A stretch of DNA of 5,926 bases from CAVWDI01 sp046259385 (GCA_046259385.1 JBJYWI010000065.1:1-5926), one strand, 5' to 3'. Counted from the first letter of the stretch, positions 1 to 4,920 are shown. Notes: generated from the letters alone by a model not told the origin. Made by a program: numbers and translations.

Positions 1-698
1 GCCATGAGCGCCTTTTGTTGGCGCACCCATGCGATCGCCTTGTTGGTCATATCCTCGGTGAAGTGGTAACCCTGCTCGGGGGTTTTATCCGGTTCGATCG
101 GTATCGTGCCTTCGTAAATGCCCGGATAGTACTGGTCGGCTTCTCCACCGATAAAGCCGTAGAAGTACTCGAACCCGCCGCCGCCGGTTGGCCAGGCATC
201 GAATGGACCCAGCGGGCTGGTCTGCCAGACCGGCACCTCGTGGCATTTTCCGAATTGCGCGGTCGCATAGCCGTTGAGTTTTAGCGTCATAGCGAGCGGC
301 GCTTTGTCTTTTGGAAGCACCGAGGTGTAGCCCGGCGCCGAGGTCGCGATCTCGGTGATGCCGCCCATGTTCACTGAATGGTGATTGCGTCCAGTTAGCA
401 GCGCCTGGCGTGTCGGCGCGCACAGCGCGGTGGTGTGGAAGCGATTGAGCTTCAAGCCGTCGTTTGCCAATCGCTCCGCTGCCGGGGTGTTGACAGGGCC
501 GCCAAAGGCGCTGCTCGCGCCAAAGCCGACATCGTCAAGCAAGATAATCAACACATTTGGCGCACCTTTCGGGGGACGCATATCCCGGATCGGCGGGAAC
601 TTGGTTTCCGGATCCTTGGCATCATAGGTCATCAAACCCACATGCTTCTCATCCGGGATGGGCAAAACGGATCGTTGGATCTTATCTTCTGTACTCAT
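1..698 (-). CDS. Arylsulfatase (sulfatase family, formylglycine type), N-terminal 232 residues, C-terminus beyond the left edge
   Basis: Hydrolyses sulfate esters. The reading frame is open from an ATG at 698 down to the window edge. An in-frame TAA (702-704) lies just upstream, and a GGAG-type ribosome site (706-710) sits seven bases before the ATG, so the start is well fixed. Visible motifs are the metal-binding Asp pair in NVLIILLDDVGFG (D55, D56), the sulfatase signature C93-A-P-T-R97 whose Cys should become formylglycine, and FGKCHEVP with the catalytic-type K151 and H153. The FDAWPTGGGFEYFYGFIGGE stretch is typical of the large (about 750-800 residue) bacterial arylsulfatases, so roughly two thirds of the protein is missing here. 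The N-terminus is hydrophilic with no signal peptide, so a cytoplasmic location is likely. It is transcribed away from the ars-type operon and is more GC-rich than arsR or arsC, so it looks functionally unrelated. A formylglycine-generating enzyme is not in the window. Confidence 0.93.
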   Translation of the reverse strand, partial: MSTEDKIQRSVLPIPDEKHVGLMTYDAKDPETKFPPIRDMRPPKGAPNVLIILLDDVGFGASSAFGGPVNTPAAERLANDGLKLNRFHTTALCAPTRQALLTGRNHHSVNMGGITEIATSAPGYTSVLPKDKAPLAMTLKLNGYATAQFGKCHEVPVWQTSPLGPFDAWPTGGGGFEYFYGFIGGEADQYYPGIYEGTIPIEPDKTPEQGYHFTEDMTNKAIAWVRQQKALM

Positions 699-956
699 TG
701 TTTAACTCCTTTTTTTGATAATATTGTTGGGGAATTAATTGCGTAATGCGTTATCGAAATGCATTCAGCTCAGCATTGGTCTGCAATAACTCTGCCGATG
801 TAGTTCTGATTGCATAACATCAAGGGAATATTTTACTATAGTGAGCTACCTCTCCGCTTGTCAGGAACTTAAAAGAACGAGCCTATTCACAAATAATTCG
901 ATCTATCCCCCAAAACCATCCAATATTTTAAGATTAATAAACTAAATTGAATAGAA

Positions 957-987
957 AAACCGCTCCAAATTATCAATGGAACGGCTT
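957..987 (-). terminator. Terminator-like hairpin reading leftward, with no gene feeding it
   Basis: Arms AAACCGCTCCA (957-967) and TGGAACGGCTT (977-987) flank a nine-base loop. Read as minus-strand RNA, all eleven positions pair, two of them as G-U wobbles, and the RNA continues into a short U run (complement of 955-959). Read as plus-strand RNA, the same two positions become A-C mismatches, so the structure favours leftward transcription. No intact minus-strand gene lies to its right. It may be the leftover end of a lost gene, an insulator against antisense transcription, or chance. Confidence 0.4.
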
Positions 988-997
988 TATTGAGCGA

Positions 998-1068
998 GTG
1001 CTTCTACGGTGAGCTGTTACCCTTACAGGTATGCTCCACTACGTTACGCGATCCGAATTCCAACGGTA
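998..1068 (+). repeat. Possible diverged direct repeat, left copy (partner at 4853-4908)
   Basis: Three collinear blocks resemble 4853-4908 in the same orientation. Positions 998-1018 match 4853-4873 at 16 of 21 bases. Positions 1022-1031 (CTTACAGGTA) match 4875-4884 at 9 of 10. Positions 1054-1068 match 4894-4908 at 13 of 15 (CGAAyTCCArCGGTA). The gaps differ by 2 and 13 bases between the copies. The two copies bracket the seven-gene operon. The match was found by eye and could be chance, though three blocks in the same order make that less likely. Confidence 0.35.
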
Positions 1069-1342
1069 GGGTAATTATGTTATTTTGTCAATTTTTTCTC
1101 TAAAATTTTTAGGGGCAACATCACCTATGAAACCTACATAAATAAAAATTTCGATCCTTGGGTGCATCAAGTAATGCTGGTGCTACTGATTCTTAATTGT
1201 AAAAGAACTTTCTATTTAATAAACAGATTTGGTTATGTAATAAGTACAAAAAAATAATTATTACGTATGATTTTGGATAAGTTTACCTTCCCCTCGCTCT
1301 TCAATTGCTTCCCCGCAATATGTCATTACAAATTTGTGACTG

Positions 1343-1372
1343 TTGTCATATTCCGATTGTTGAATGTATGAT
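1343..1372 (+). promoter_or_regulatory. Candidate sigma-70-type promoter of the arsR operon
   Basis: TTGTCA (1343-1348) as a -35 and TATGAT (1367-1372) as a -10 are separated by 18 bases. A second TATGAT follows directly at 1372-1377. Transcription would start near 1379-1384, only about 6-11 bases before the arsR ATG, and no purine-rich ribosome site is visible, so the message may be nearly leaderless. The 10-base palindrome ACAAATTTGT (1328-1337) lies just upstream of the -35. Confidence 0.6.
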
Positions 1373-1383
1373 ATGATATATTC
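1362..1383 (+). promoter_or_regulatory. Imperfect palindrome over the -10, candidate ArsR operator
   Basis: Half-sites GAATGTATGAT (1362-1372) and ATGATATATTC (1373-1383) are inverted repeats matching at 9 of 11 positions. The palindrome covers the proposed -10 element, where binding by the repressor encoded just downstream would block RNA polymerase. ArsR/SmtB repressors commonly bind AT-rich inverted repeats at such positions. TGAATGTA recurs at 1391-1398, inside the first codons of arsR, which might be a further half-site or chance. Confidence 0.5.
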
Positions 1384-1389
1384 CTAATT

Positions 1390-1812
1390 ATGAATGTAAT
1401 AAGTAGAAAAAATAGAAAACTAATCAGCAAATTACTTGAGAGCATTAGCAAACCTGCCAGGTTACAAATCCTGCTTGCAATTGGAGAGGATGAAGCTTGT
1501 GTGTGCCATCTGGAAGCGGTCCTTGGCTATCGACAGGCATATATCTCACAGCATCTCATGACCTTAAGGGAGAATGGCGTTCTGGATACTAGACGGGAAG
1601 GTCGGTATGTGTTCTACAGGCTGCGCGACAAGCGCATCCTTAAGATAATTCAAGAAGCCGGTGCTGTTGCAGGGCTGCCTACTGAGGATATGCAACCCAG
1701 AAAAAGAATGGAAAAATATTCCGATTGCGGCTGTCCAAATTGCCAACCACTACTTCAAGTTGAACATCTGACAGATCAATTCGAAGTGCCCTCCAGCAAG
1801 GTAAAAGAATGA
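1390..1812 (+). CDS. arsR: ArsR/SmtB-family metalloregulatory repressor with a Cys-rich C-terminal tail
   Basis: Winged-helix repressor (140 residues) expected to bind operator DNA as a dimer and release it when As(III) or a similar soft metal(loid) binds. The conserved core runs from about residue 14 to 87: KPARLQILLAI, the metal-site helix EACVCHLEAVL, the recognition helix YISQHLMTLRENGVL, and the wing RREGRYVFYRL. C37-V-C39 corresponds to the first two cysteines of the E. coli ArsR site (CVC); the third is replaced by E42. A tail after residue 95 carries C113-G-C115-P-N-C118, not part of the minimal ArsR fold, which could form a second metal or redox site. The ATG at 1390 is the only sensible start for a full N-terminus although no ribosome site precedes it. 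The stop overlaps the arsC start (ATGA). It probably represses its own operon through the palindrome at 1362-1383. Inducer identity is inferred from the CVC motif and from arsC next door. Confidence 0.92.
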   Translation: MNVISRKNRKLISKLLESISKPARLQILLAIGEDEACVCHLEAVLGYRQAYISQHLMTLRENGVLDTRREGRYVFYRLRDKRILKIIQEAGAVAGLPTEDMQPRKRMEKYSDCGCPNCQPLLQVEHLTDQFEVPSSKVKE

Positions 1813-2240
1813 AAAAATCAAGGGTGCTGTTCCTGTGCACAGGGAATTCTGCAAGGAGCCAAATGTCGGAGGCTTTCCTTCGAAAATATGCTGGAGACCG
1901 GTTTGATGTCTTCAGCGCAGGTTTAGATCCAAAGGGAATCAACCCATATACTTATAAAGTTATGCAGGAGAAGGGTCTGAGTTTAAATGGCCAGCGGTCA
2001 AAAAGTGTAAAAGAATACCTGGCAAATGAATTTTTTCATTACGTTATAACTGTTTGTGCGAACGCAGAAGAAAATTGTCCGACAGTATTCCTCGGGATGG
2101 GAAATCATGCGCATTGGAATCTCGAAGACCCAGCTGCATTTTTTGGCAGCGATGAAGAAACATTGAATAAATTCCGGGAAGTGCGGGATCAAATAGAAAT
2201 AAAAATCAAATCATGGATTGAAGATCTTGATAGGTATTAA
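1809..2240 (+). CDS. arsC: Thioredoxin-coupled arsenate reductase (low-molecular-weight phosphatase fold)
   Basis: Cytoplasmic enzyme that reduces arsenate to arsenite. Its 143 residues match the usual length of the family. The phosphatase loop is C10-T-G-N-S-A-R16-S. The signature that separates ArsC from plain tyrosine phosphatases is present: C83 and C90 with six residues between (VCANAEENCP), equivalent to the Cys82/Cys89 pair of the S. aureus pI258 enzyme, which shuttles an intramolecular disulfide to the surface. D107-P108 (NLEDPAAF) is the general-acid loop. The start overlaps the arsR stop by four bases, and AAGGT (1798-1802) precedes it by six bases, so translation is probably coupled. 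The enzyme needs an external dithiol reductant; the CPNC protein 42 bases downstream is the natural candidate, though that pairing is inferred. All residues needed for activity are present. Confidence 0.95.
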   Translation: MKKSRVLFLCTGNSARSQMSEAFLRKYAGDRFDVFSAGLDPKGINPYTYKVMQEKGLSLNGQRSKSVKEYLANEFFHYVITVCANAEENCPTVFLGMGNHAHWNLEDPAAFFGSDEETLNKFREVRDQIEIKIKSWIEDLDRY

Positions 2241-2282
2241 GCGTTGACAAGAAATCGAATCAAAACACTCCGGAGGTAAATC

Positions 2283-2537
2283 ATGCTGCAAATTAAAATC
2301 TTGGGACCTGGATGTCCAAACTGCAACAAGGTTGAAGAAAATACCCGCAGGGCTGTTTCAAATATGGGCATTAAGGCTGAATTTGAAAAAATCAGCGACT
2401 ACCGCGAGATTCAGAAATTTCGCATTCTGGGGACCCCCGGCCTCGTAATAAATGACAAAGTGGTTTGCGCAGGAAGGATTCCAGAAGAAACGGAGATCAT
2501 GACCTGGCTGGCGGATGCCCAGCTGGAGGCGGTTTGA
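2283..2537 (+). CDS. Small thioredoxin-fold protein, TM0996/MTH895 glutaredoxin-like type (CPNC active site)
   Basis: An 84-residue single-domain thioredoxin-fold protein with the opening strand LQIKILGPG, a redox motif C11-P-N-C14, and the cis-proline loop G50-T-P52-G. Small size, the GPGCPNC opening and the GTPGLVIN segment place it with the TM0996/MTH895 (thioredoxin_3, redox-active disulfide protein 2) group, which is often found beside ArsR regulators and permeases. A further cysteine, C62, lies in the strand after the cis-proline. GGAGGT (2272-2277) lies five bases before the ATG and is the best ribosome site in the window. The gap from arsC is 42 bases with no terminator. Likely role: recycle the oxidised ArsC disulfide, or pass electrons to or from the lipoyl and DGC proteins downstream. 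Partner choice is inference; fold and active site are clear. Confidence 0.9.
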   Translation: MLQIKILGPGCPNCNKVEENTRRAVSNMGIKAEFEKISDYREIQKFRILGTPGLVINDKVVCAGRIPEETEIMTWLADAQLEAV

Positions 2538-2592
2538 AGCAAGCACCAGACGGGATAGTGCAACAACCACCACATTAATTGAGGACGGATAA

Positions 2593-3048
2593 ATGACCGA
2601 ATTTCTGGAAACGACAATTGACAAATTTATCTTCCGGGTCGCCAAGGATCGTCTCTACAACGGAGAAGGAGTATGGGCAAAACTGGACGGAGACCTGGTG
2701 AAAATCGGCCTGTCGGATTACATCCAGCAGCGCAGCGGAGACGTCGCTTTTGCTGAAATTAAACCAGAAGGCACAAAACTGAATTTTGATGAAGAGGTCG
2801 CTGTTATTGAGACGATTAAAGTGGATATTGCTTTTTCCTCCCCTGTTTCCGGAACGGTTGTCCAGGTTAATCCTGCAATGGAAGATGCGCCTGAAGTGAT
2901 CAACGAAGACCCTTACGGCGAGGGTTGGATGGCAGCGATCCAACCTGGCGATTGGGAGGCAGACAGGGCAAGTCTGCTGGACTCCGAACAATATTTCACC
3001 AAGATCAAGATTGAAGCTCAGGAGGAACTCGAAAAAGGAAATGAGTGA
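2593..3048 (+). CDS. GcvH-like lipoyl carrier protein
   Basis: A 151-residue protein of the glycine-cleavage H / lipoyl-carrier family. Family marks are VKIGLSDYIQQRSGDVAFAEI (residues 36-56), the lipoylation site in VIETIKVDIA with K76 as the acceptor, the SPVSGTVVQVNP hairpin (83-94) and NEDPYGEGW (104-112). It is about 20 residues longer than a typical GcvH, mostly from an acidic C-terminal helix. Canonical GcvH carries an aminomethyl group between the P and T proteins, but no gcvP, gcvT or lpd lies here; instead it sits between a thioredoxin-like gene and DGC-domain genes in an arsR-led operon. A non-glycine role is therefore likely, comparable to LbpA, the GcvH-like carrier of the sulfur-oxidising sHdr pathway. 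A reduced lipoyl group is a strong As(III) chelator, so arsenite binding is possible. GAGGA (2581-2585) precedes the ATG by seven bases. A lipoate ligase would have to come from elsewhere. Confidence 0.9.
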   Translation: MTEFLETTIDKFIFRVAKDRLYNGEGVWAKLDGDLVKIGLSDYIQQRSGDVAFAEIKPEGTKLNFDEEVAVIETIKVDIAFSSPVSGTVVQVNPAMEDAPEVINEDPYGEGWMAAIQPGDWEADRASLLDSEQYFTKIKIEAQEELEKGNE

Positions 3049-3502
3049 TTTAAGAAAAGGGGAAATCCAAAACAGAGTCATGGTCGTACCCTGCAGTGGT
3101 ATTGGCAAAACCTATGGCTCTGTCAGCCGCGAAGCGGCTTACGAGGTGGTTGAGAATGTGCGACCAGCCCGAACGCAGCTCGTACCCCTGTCGCTGCTGG
3201 TTCTGGGTGATGAGAACTCCAGAGTATCTATAGCTCAGAATCCTGCAATCACCATTGACGGCTGTAAGCTGGCATGCGCCACAAAGATGGTAGAGGAAAG
3301 CGGCGGCACGGTTGCAAGAGATTTCGCCGTGCTGGATGTTTACAGAAAACACCGTGAATTTAAACCAAAAGGAATCGCCAAATTAAATGAAGGTGGAGTT
3401 AAACTGGCTTCGGTCATTGCCAATGAAATCGCGGAAGTAGTTGACAGCCTGGAGATAAACAAAGAAGACCAATTGAAATTAAGCGGAGGCAGCAATGGTT
3501 GA
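3041..3502 (+). CDS. DGC-domain protein (putative zinc-binding), first paralogue
   Basis: A 153-residue cytoplasmic protein of the DGC family (Pfam PF08859), a group named for its Asp-Gly-Cys motif and annotated only as putative zinc-binding. Motifs are PCSGIGKTYG (C18), then D73-G-C75-K-L-A-C79-A. In the next gene a cysteine occurs at the position equivalent to P49 here, so this copy keeps three of the four family-type cysteines. It resembles residues 1-135 of the next gene throughout, indicating tandem duplication. I chose ATG 3041 over an upstream in-frame TTG at 3011 because it gives the N-terminal length of the paralogue and overlaps the preceding stop by eight bases. GGAGG at 3021-3025 is rather far and AAAGGA (3034-3039) rather close, so initiation may depend on coupling. 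The biochemical role is unknown; context points to thiol or metal(loid) handling. Confidence 0.85.
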   Translation: MSDLRKGEIQNRVMVVPCSGIGKTYGSVSREAAYEVVENVRPARTQLVPLSLLVLGDENSRVSIAQNPAITIDGCKLACATKMVEESGGTVARDFAVLDVYRKHREFKPKGIAKLNEGGVKLASVIANEIAEVVDSLEINKEDQLKLSGGSNG

Positions 3503-4229
3503 CCTTCCAAAAAAGAAAGTGGGAATTGTCGCCTGTTCCGGTGAGGAACTGGCGGAGGGGACAGTGACACGTCTGGCTGCCCTTGAAGTTCTCGAAAAGC
3601 TGCGCCCTGCGGATACTGTTACGATCTGCCTGCCGCTGTTCCTGGCAGGCGGCGAGGGAGACCGAGCTTTCGCAAAGTTTTACCCAACCATTGCGGTTGA
3701 CGGCTGTGAATTGAAATGCGCCGCCAAGGCGACAGAAGAATTTTCCGGAAAACCTGCCGCGAGCATTGTTGTCTCGGAAATCGTTAAAGAAGCAAATATG
3801 AAGCAGCCATCCGGATTGCGCAAACTGGATCAGGCTGGTCTTGAGGCAGTAAATGCAATAGCTAAGCGGATGGCATCCCTGGTGGATGAACTCCTGGAAA
3901 AACGCTGGAGCCGATCTGAAGCCGAGTTCATCGAGATGGAAGAATTCCCTGAACCTCAGGCAGAAATCGAAGCTAGCTGCGCCTGCGGCTCAGGCATTCC
4001 TATCCAGAATGTGCGCATCGAGGGGCGGGAGGTAACTCTGATAGGCCTGCCGCTGATTTTCCGGCAGTTCCGGGAGGAAAATAAACAGCCATCTGATATG
4101 TTGAAACATGAACTGCTCGAGATTGTTAAAATTTACAACCCGGTACCGGCTGGTGCGGATGAACCTTACGCGGAAACCATTTTGCGCGAATATGTTCAAT
4201 TTATTAATGGAAAGGATTTCGAACGATGA
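3495..4229 (+). CDS. DGC-domain protein, second paralogue, with an unrecognised C-terminal extension
   Basis: A 244-residue protein in two parts. Residues 1-135 are a DGC domain: VACSGEELAEG (C14), ICLPLFLAGGEGD (C45) and D69-G-C71-E-L-K-C75-A, with all four cysteines expected of the family. Residues 136-244 are an extension I cannot assign. It opens with an acidic linker, then C162-A-C164-G, a short beta-like stretch (NVRIEGREVTLIGLPLIF) and helices with HELLEIVKIYNPVP near 205-218. CACG may add to the metal or thiol chemistry. No membrane segment or signal peptide is visible, so it should be cytoplasmic. The start is supported by GGAGG (3485-3489), five bases upstream, and overlaps the preceding gene by eight bases; its own stop overlaps the next start (ATGA). 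A close functional partnership with the first DGC protein, perhaps a heterodimer, is plausible but unproven. Confidence 0.85.
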   Translation: MVDLPKKKVGIVACSGEELAEGTVTRLAALEVLEKLRPADTVTICLPLFLAGGEGDRAFAKFYPTIAVDGCELKCAAKATEEFSGKPAASIVVSEIVKEANMKQPSGLRKLDQAGLEAVNAIAKRMASLVDELLEKRWSRSEAEFIEMEEFPEPQAEIEASCACGSGIPIQNVRIEGREVTLIGLPLIFRQFREENKQPSDMLKHELLEIVKIYNPVPAGADEPYAETILREYVQFINGKDFER

Positions 4230-4678
4230 GCCGCACCGCTGTATACAACACAACCGTTACCTGGAAAGGGGAACATTGGGGCAATCTTATAATGGGCAAT
4301 GGTCCCCGGATGGATTTTTCCGCCCCTCCAGACGCGGAAGGCTATCCAGACGTTTTCACACCCGAAGATGCATTTGTAGCAGCTGCCAACACATGCATCA
4401 TGCTTATGTTTATATGGGCGGCCGAGCGGTATAAACTCGACCTGCGCTCTTACGAATGCAGGGCGGAGGGGACCAAACTGATTGAGCTCGACCGCACCGA
4501 GATCTTTACACACCTGCGGCTGTGGCCGGTGATCCGCGTAGGCGCAAACGGCGACGACCGGAAGAAAGTGGAAAAGCGTACCAGACAGGCGCTGCAGTCA
4601 GCCCAGAAATACAGTTTAGTGGCGAATTCTGTCAAATCGGAGATTATTGTCGAACCGGAATTCAAAATCGTGGATTAA
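4226..4678 (+). CDS. OsmC-like protein lacking the usual second catalytic cysteine
   Basis: A 150-residue protein of the OsmC/Ohr superfamily, whose classical members are cysteine-based hydroperoxide reductases, some of them (Ohr) recycled by lipoylated proteins. Evidence is the N-terminal strand VTWKGEHWGNLIMG, the central helix TPEDAFVAAANTCIMLMF with the first cysteine at C57, a hydrophobic strand (FTHLRLWPVI) and the C-terminal helix-strand AQKYSLVANSVKSEIIVEP. In active family members the KY-(C)-L-V-x-N segment supplies the second redox cysteine; here the residue is S130. C78 is the only other cysteine, so either it substitutes, or the protein works as a thiol binder rather than a peroxidase. 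The known link between Ohr-type enzymes and lipoyl proteins makes the co-occurrence with a GcvH-like carrier notable. It shares four bases with the upstream gene (ATGA), AAGGA (4212-4216) is nine bases before the ATG, and it is the last gene of the operon. Confidence 0.85.
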   Translation: MSRTAVYNTTVTWKGEHWGNLIMGNGPRMDFSAPPDAEGYPDVFTPEDAFVAAANTCIMLMFIWAAERYKLDLRSYECRAEGTKLIELDRTEIFTHLRLWPVIRVGANGDDRKKVEKRTRQALQSAQKYSLVANSVKSEIIVEPEFKIVD

Positions 4679-4689
4679 ATGTATTTGTG

Positions 4690-4709
4690 TTCCCTTACAA
4701 TTCGGGGGA
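4690..4709 (+). terminator. Weak terminator candidate after the osmC-like gene
   Basis: TTCCC (4690-4694) can pair with GGGGA (4705-4709), one pair being a G-U wobble, around a ten-base loop, followed by an AT-rich run (TTTATAAATC...). The stem is only five pairs and there is no clean U tract, so termination would be inefficient and some read-through towards the MFS gene is possible. Confidence 0.25.
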
Positions 4710-4852
4710 TTTATAAATCTTAATTAATTTATGTTCTCAAATATGCAAGTAGTTCCGCAATAATTTCGATCGCAACATCTTTTTCACCGGCGATACGATT
4801 TTGTGTTTGTTGAACAATCAGATATTACCGATTAAACAGTTTTTCGTAACCT

Positions 4853-4908
4853 GTGCACCGACGGTGATCTTTTTCTTAAAGGTACTATAGTCACGAACTC
4901 CAGCGGTA
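4853..4908 (+). repeat. Possible diverged direct repeat, right copy (partner at 998-1068)
   Basis: It shares three collinear blocks with 998-1068 in the same orientation: 4853-4873 (16 of 21), 4875-4884 CTTAAAGGTA (9 of 10) and 4894-4908 (13 of 15). It is shorter than the left copy because of the 2-base and 13-base gaps. TACTATAGT within it (4883-4891) also occurs at 834-842. In the plus-strand frame the first and third blocks have the same codon phase in both copies, and several mismatches fall at third positions, which would suit remnants of a once-coding sequence. Confidence 0.35.
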
Positions 4909-4920
4909 TTGATTCAATAC
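4906..4920 (+). promoter_or_regulatory. Perfect 15-base palindrome GTATTGA-T-TCAATAC upstream of the MFS gene
   Basis: Seven-base arms (4906-4912 and 4914-4920) are perfectly complementary around one central base, a typical shape for a dimeric repressor site. It lies 113 bases before the MFS start. A related shorter palindrome, TTGAT-A-ATCAA, sits at 4960-4970; both contain TATTGAT. The binding protein is unknown, and the sequence differs from the proposed ArsR site at 1362-1383. Confidence 0.4.

Larger units (their letters stand above)
699..1389. other. Gene-poor AT-rich spacer between the sulfatase and arsR
   Basis: About 690 bases without a convincing gene on either strand. Parts are extremely AT-rich: by hand count only 10 of 60 bases are G or C at 1201-1260. 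It holds the sulfatase leader, a minus-strand terminator-like hairpin (957-987), a possible diverged repeat (998-1068) and the arsR promoter at the right end. Small palindromes are also present. A 13-base CTAAAA-T-TTTTAG element lies at 1100-1112. Arms GTAATAA (1237-1243) and TTATTAC (1258-1264) enclose 14 bases. ACAAATTTGT lies at 1328-1337. A plus-strand frame is open from 951 to 1100 (50 codons) but has no plausible start and no ribosome site. A weak -10-like TATTAT (minus strand, 718-723) precedes the sulfatase ribosome site, but no matching -35 is clear. Confidence 0.7.

Noticed and set aside
15..746. Plus-strand open frames opposite and beyond the sulfatase (15-284, 385-627, 435-746) and a minus-strand frame 423-85
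   Set aside because: The minus-strand sulfatase frame is open throughout and carries family motifs; these frames are its antisense or offset shadows.
990..1080. tRNA or riboswitch in the left spacer (moderately GC-rich island)
   Set aside because: No cloverleaf, T-loop or known riboswitch core could be drawn; only a weak long-range inverted repeat (1018-1026 with 1066-1074).
1809..2240. Reading the arsC product as a low-molecular-weight protein tyrosine phosphatase
   Set aside because: The C83/C90 pair and the overlap with arsR mark the thioredoxin-coupled arsenate reductase branch.
3011..3040. Upstream TTG start for the first DGC gene
   Set aside because: It would extend deep into the GcvH-like gene with unlike sequence, whereas ATG 3041 matches the N-terminal length of the paralogue.
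2593..3048. Reading the GcvH-like gene as part of a glycine cleavage operon
   Set aside because: No aminomethyltransferase, glycine decarboxylase or dihydrolipoamide dehydrogenase genes occur here; flanking genes are of other kinds.
2575..3108. Minus-strand 177-codon frame opposite the GcvH-like gene
   Set aside because: Long, but fully antisense to a gene with clear GcvH motifs and a ribosome site; its own translation shows no recognisable family.
4108..4716. Plus- and minus-strand frames around the osmC-like gene (4108-4434, 4196-4513, 4450-4665, 4522-4716)
   Set aside because: They overlap the OsmC-like gene or the end of the DGC gene in other frames and lack family motifs.
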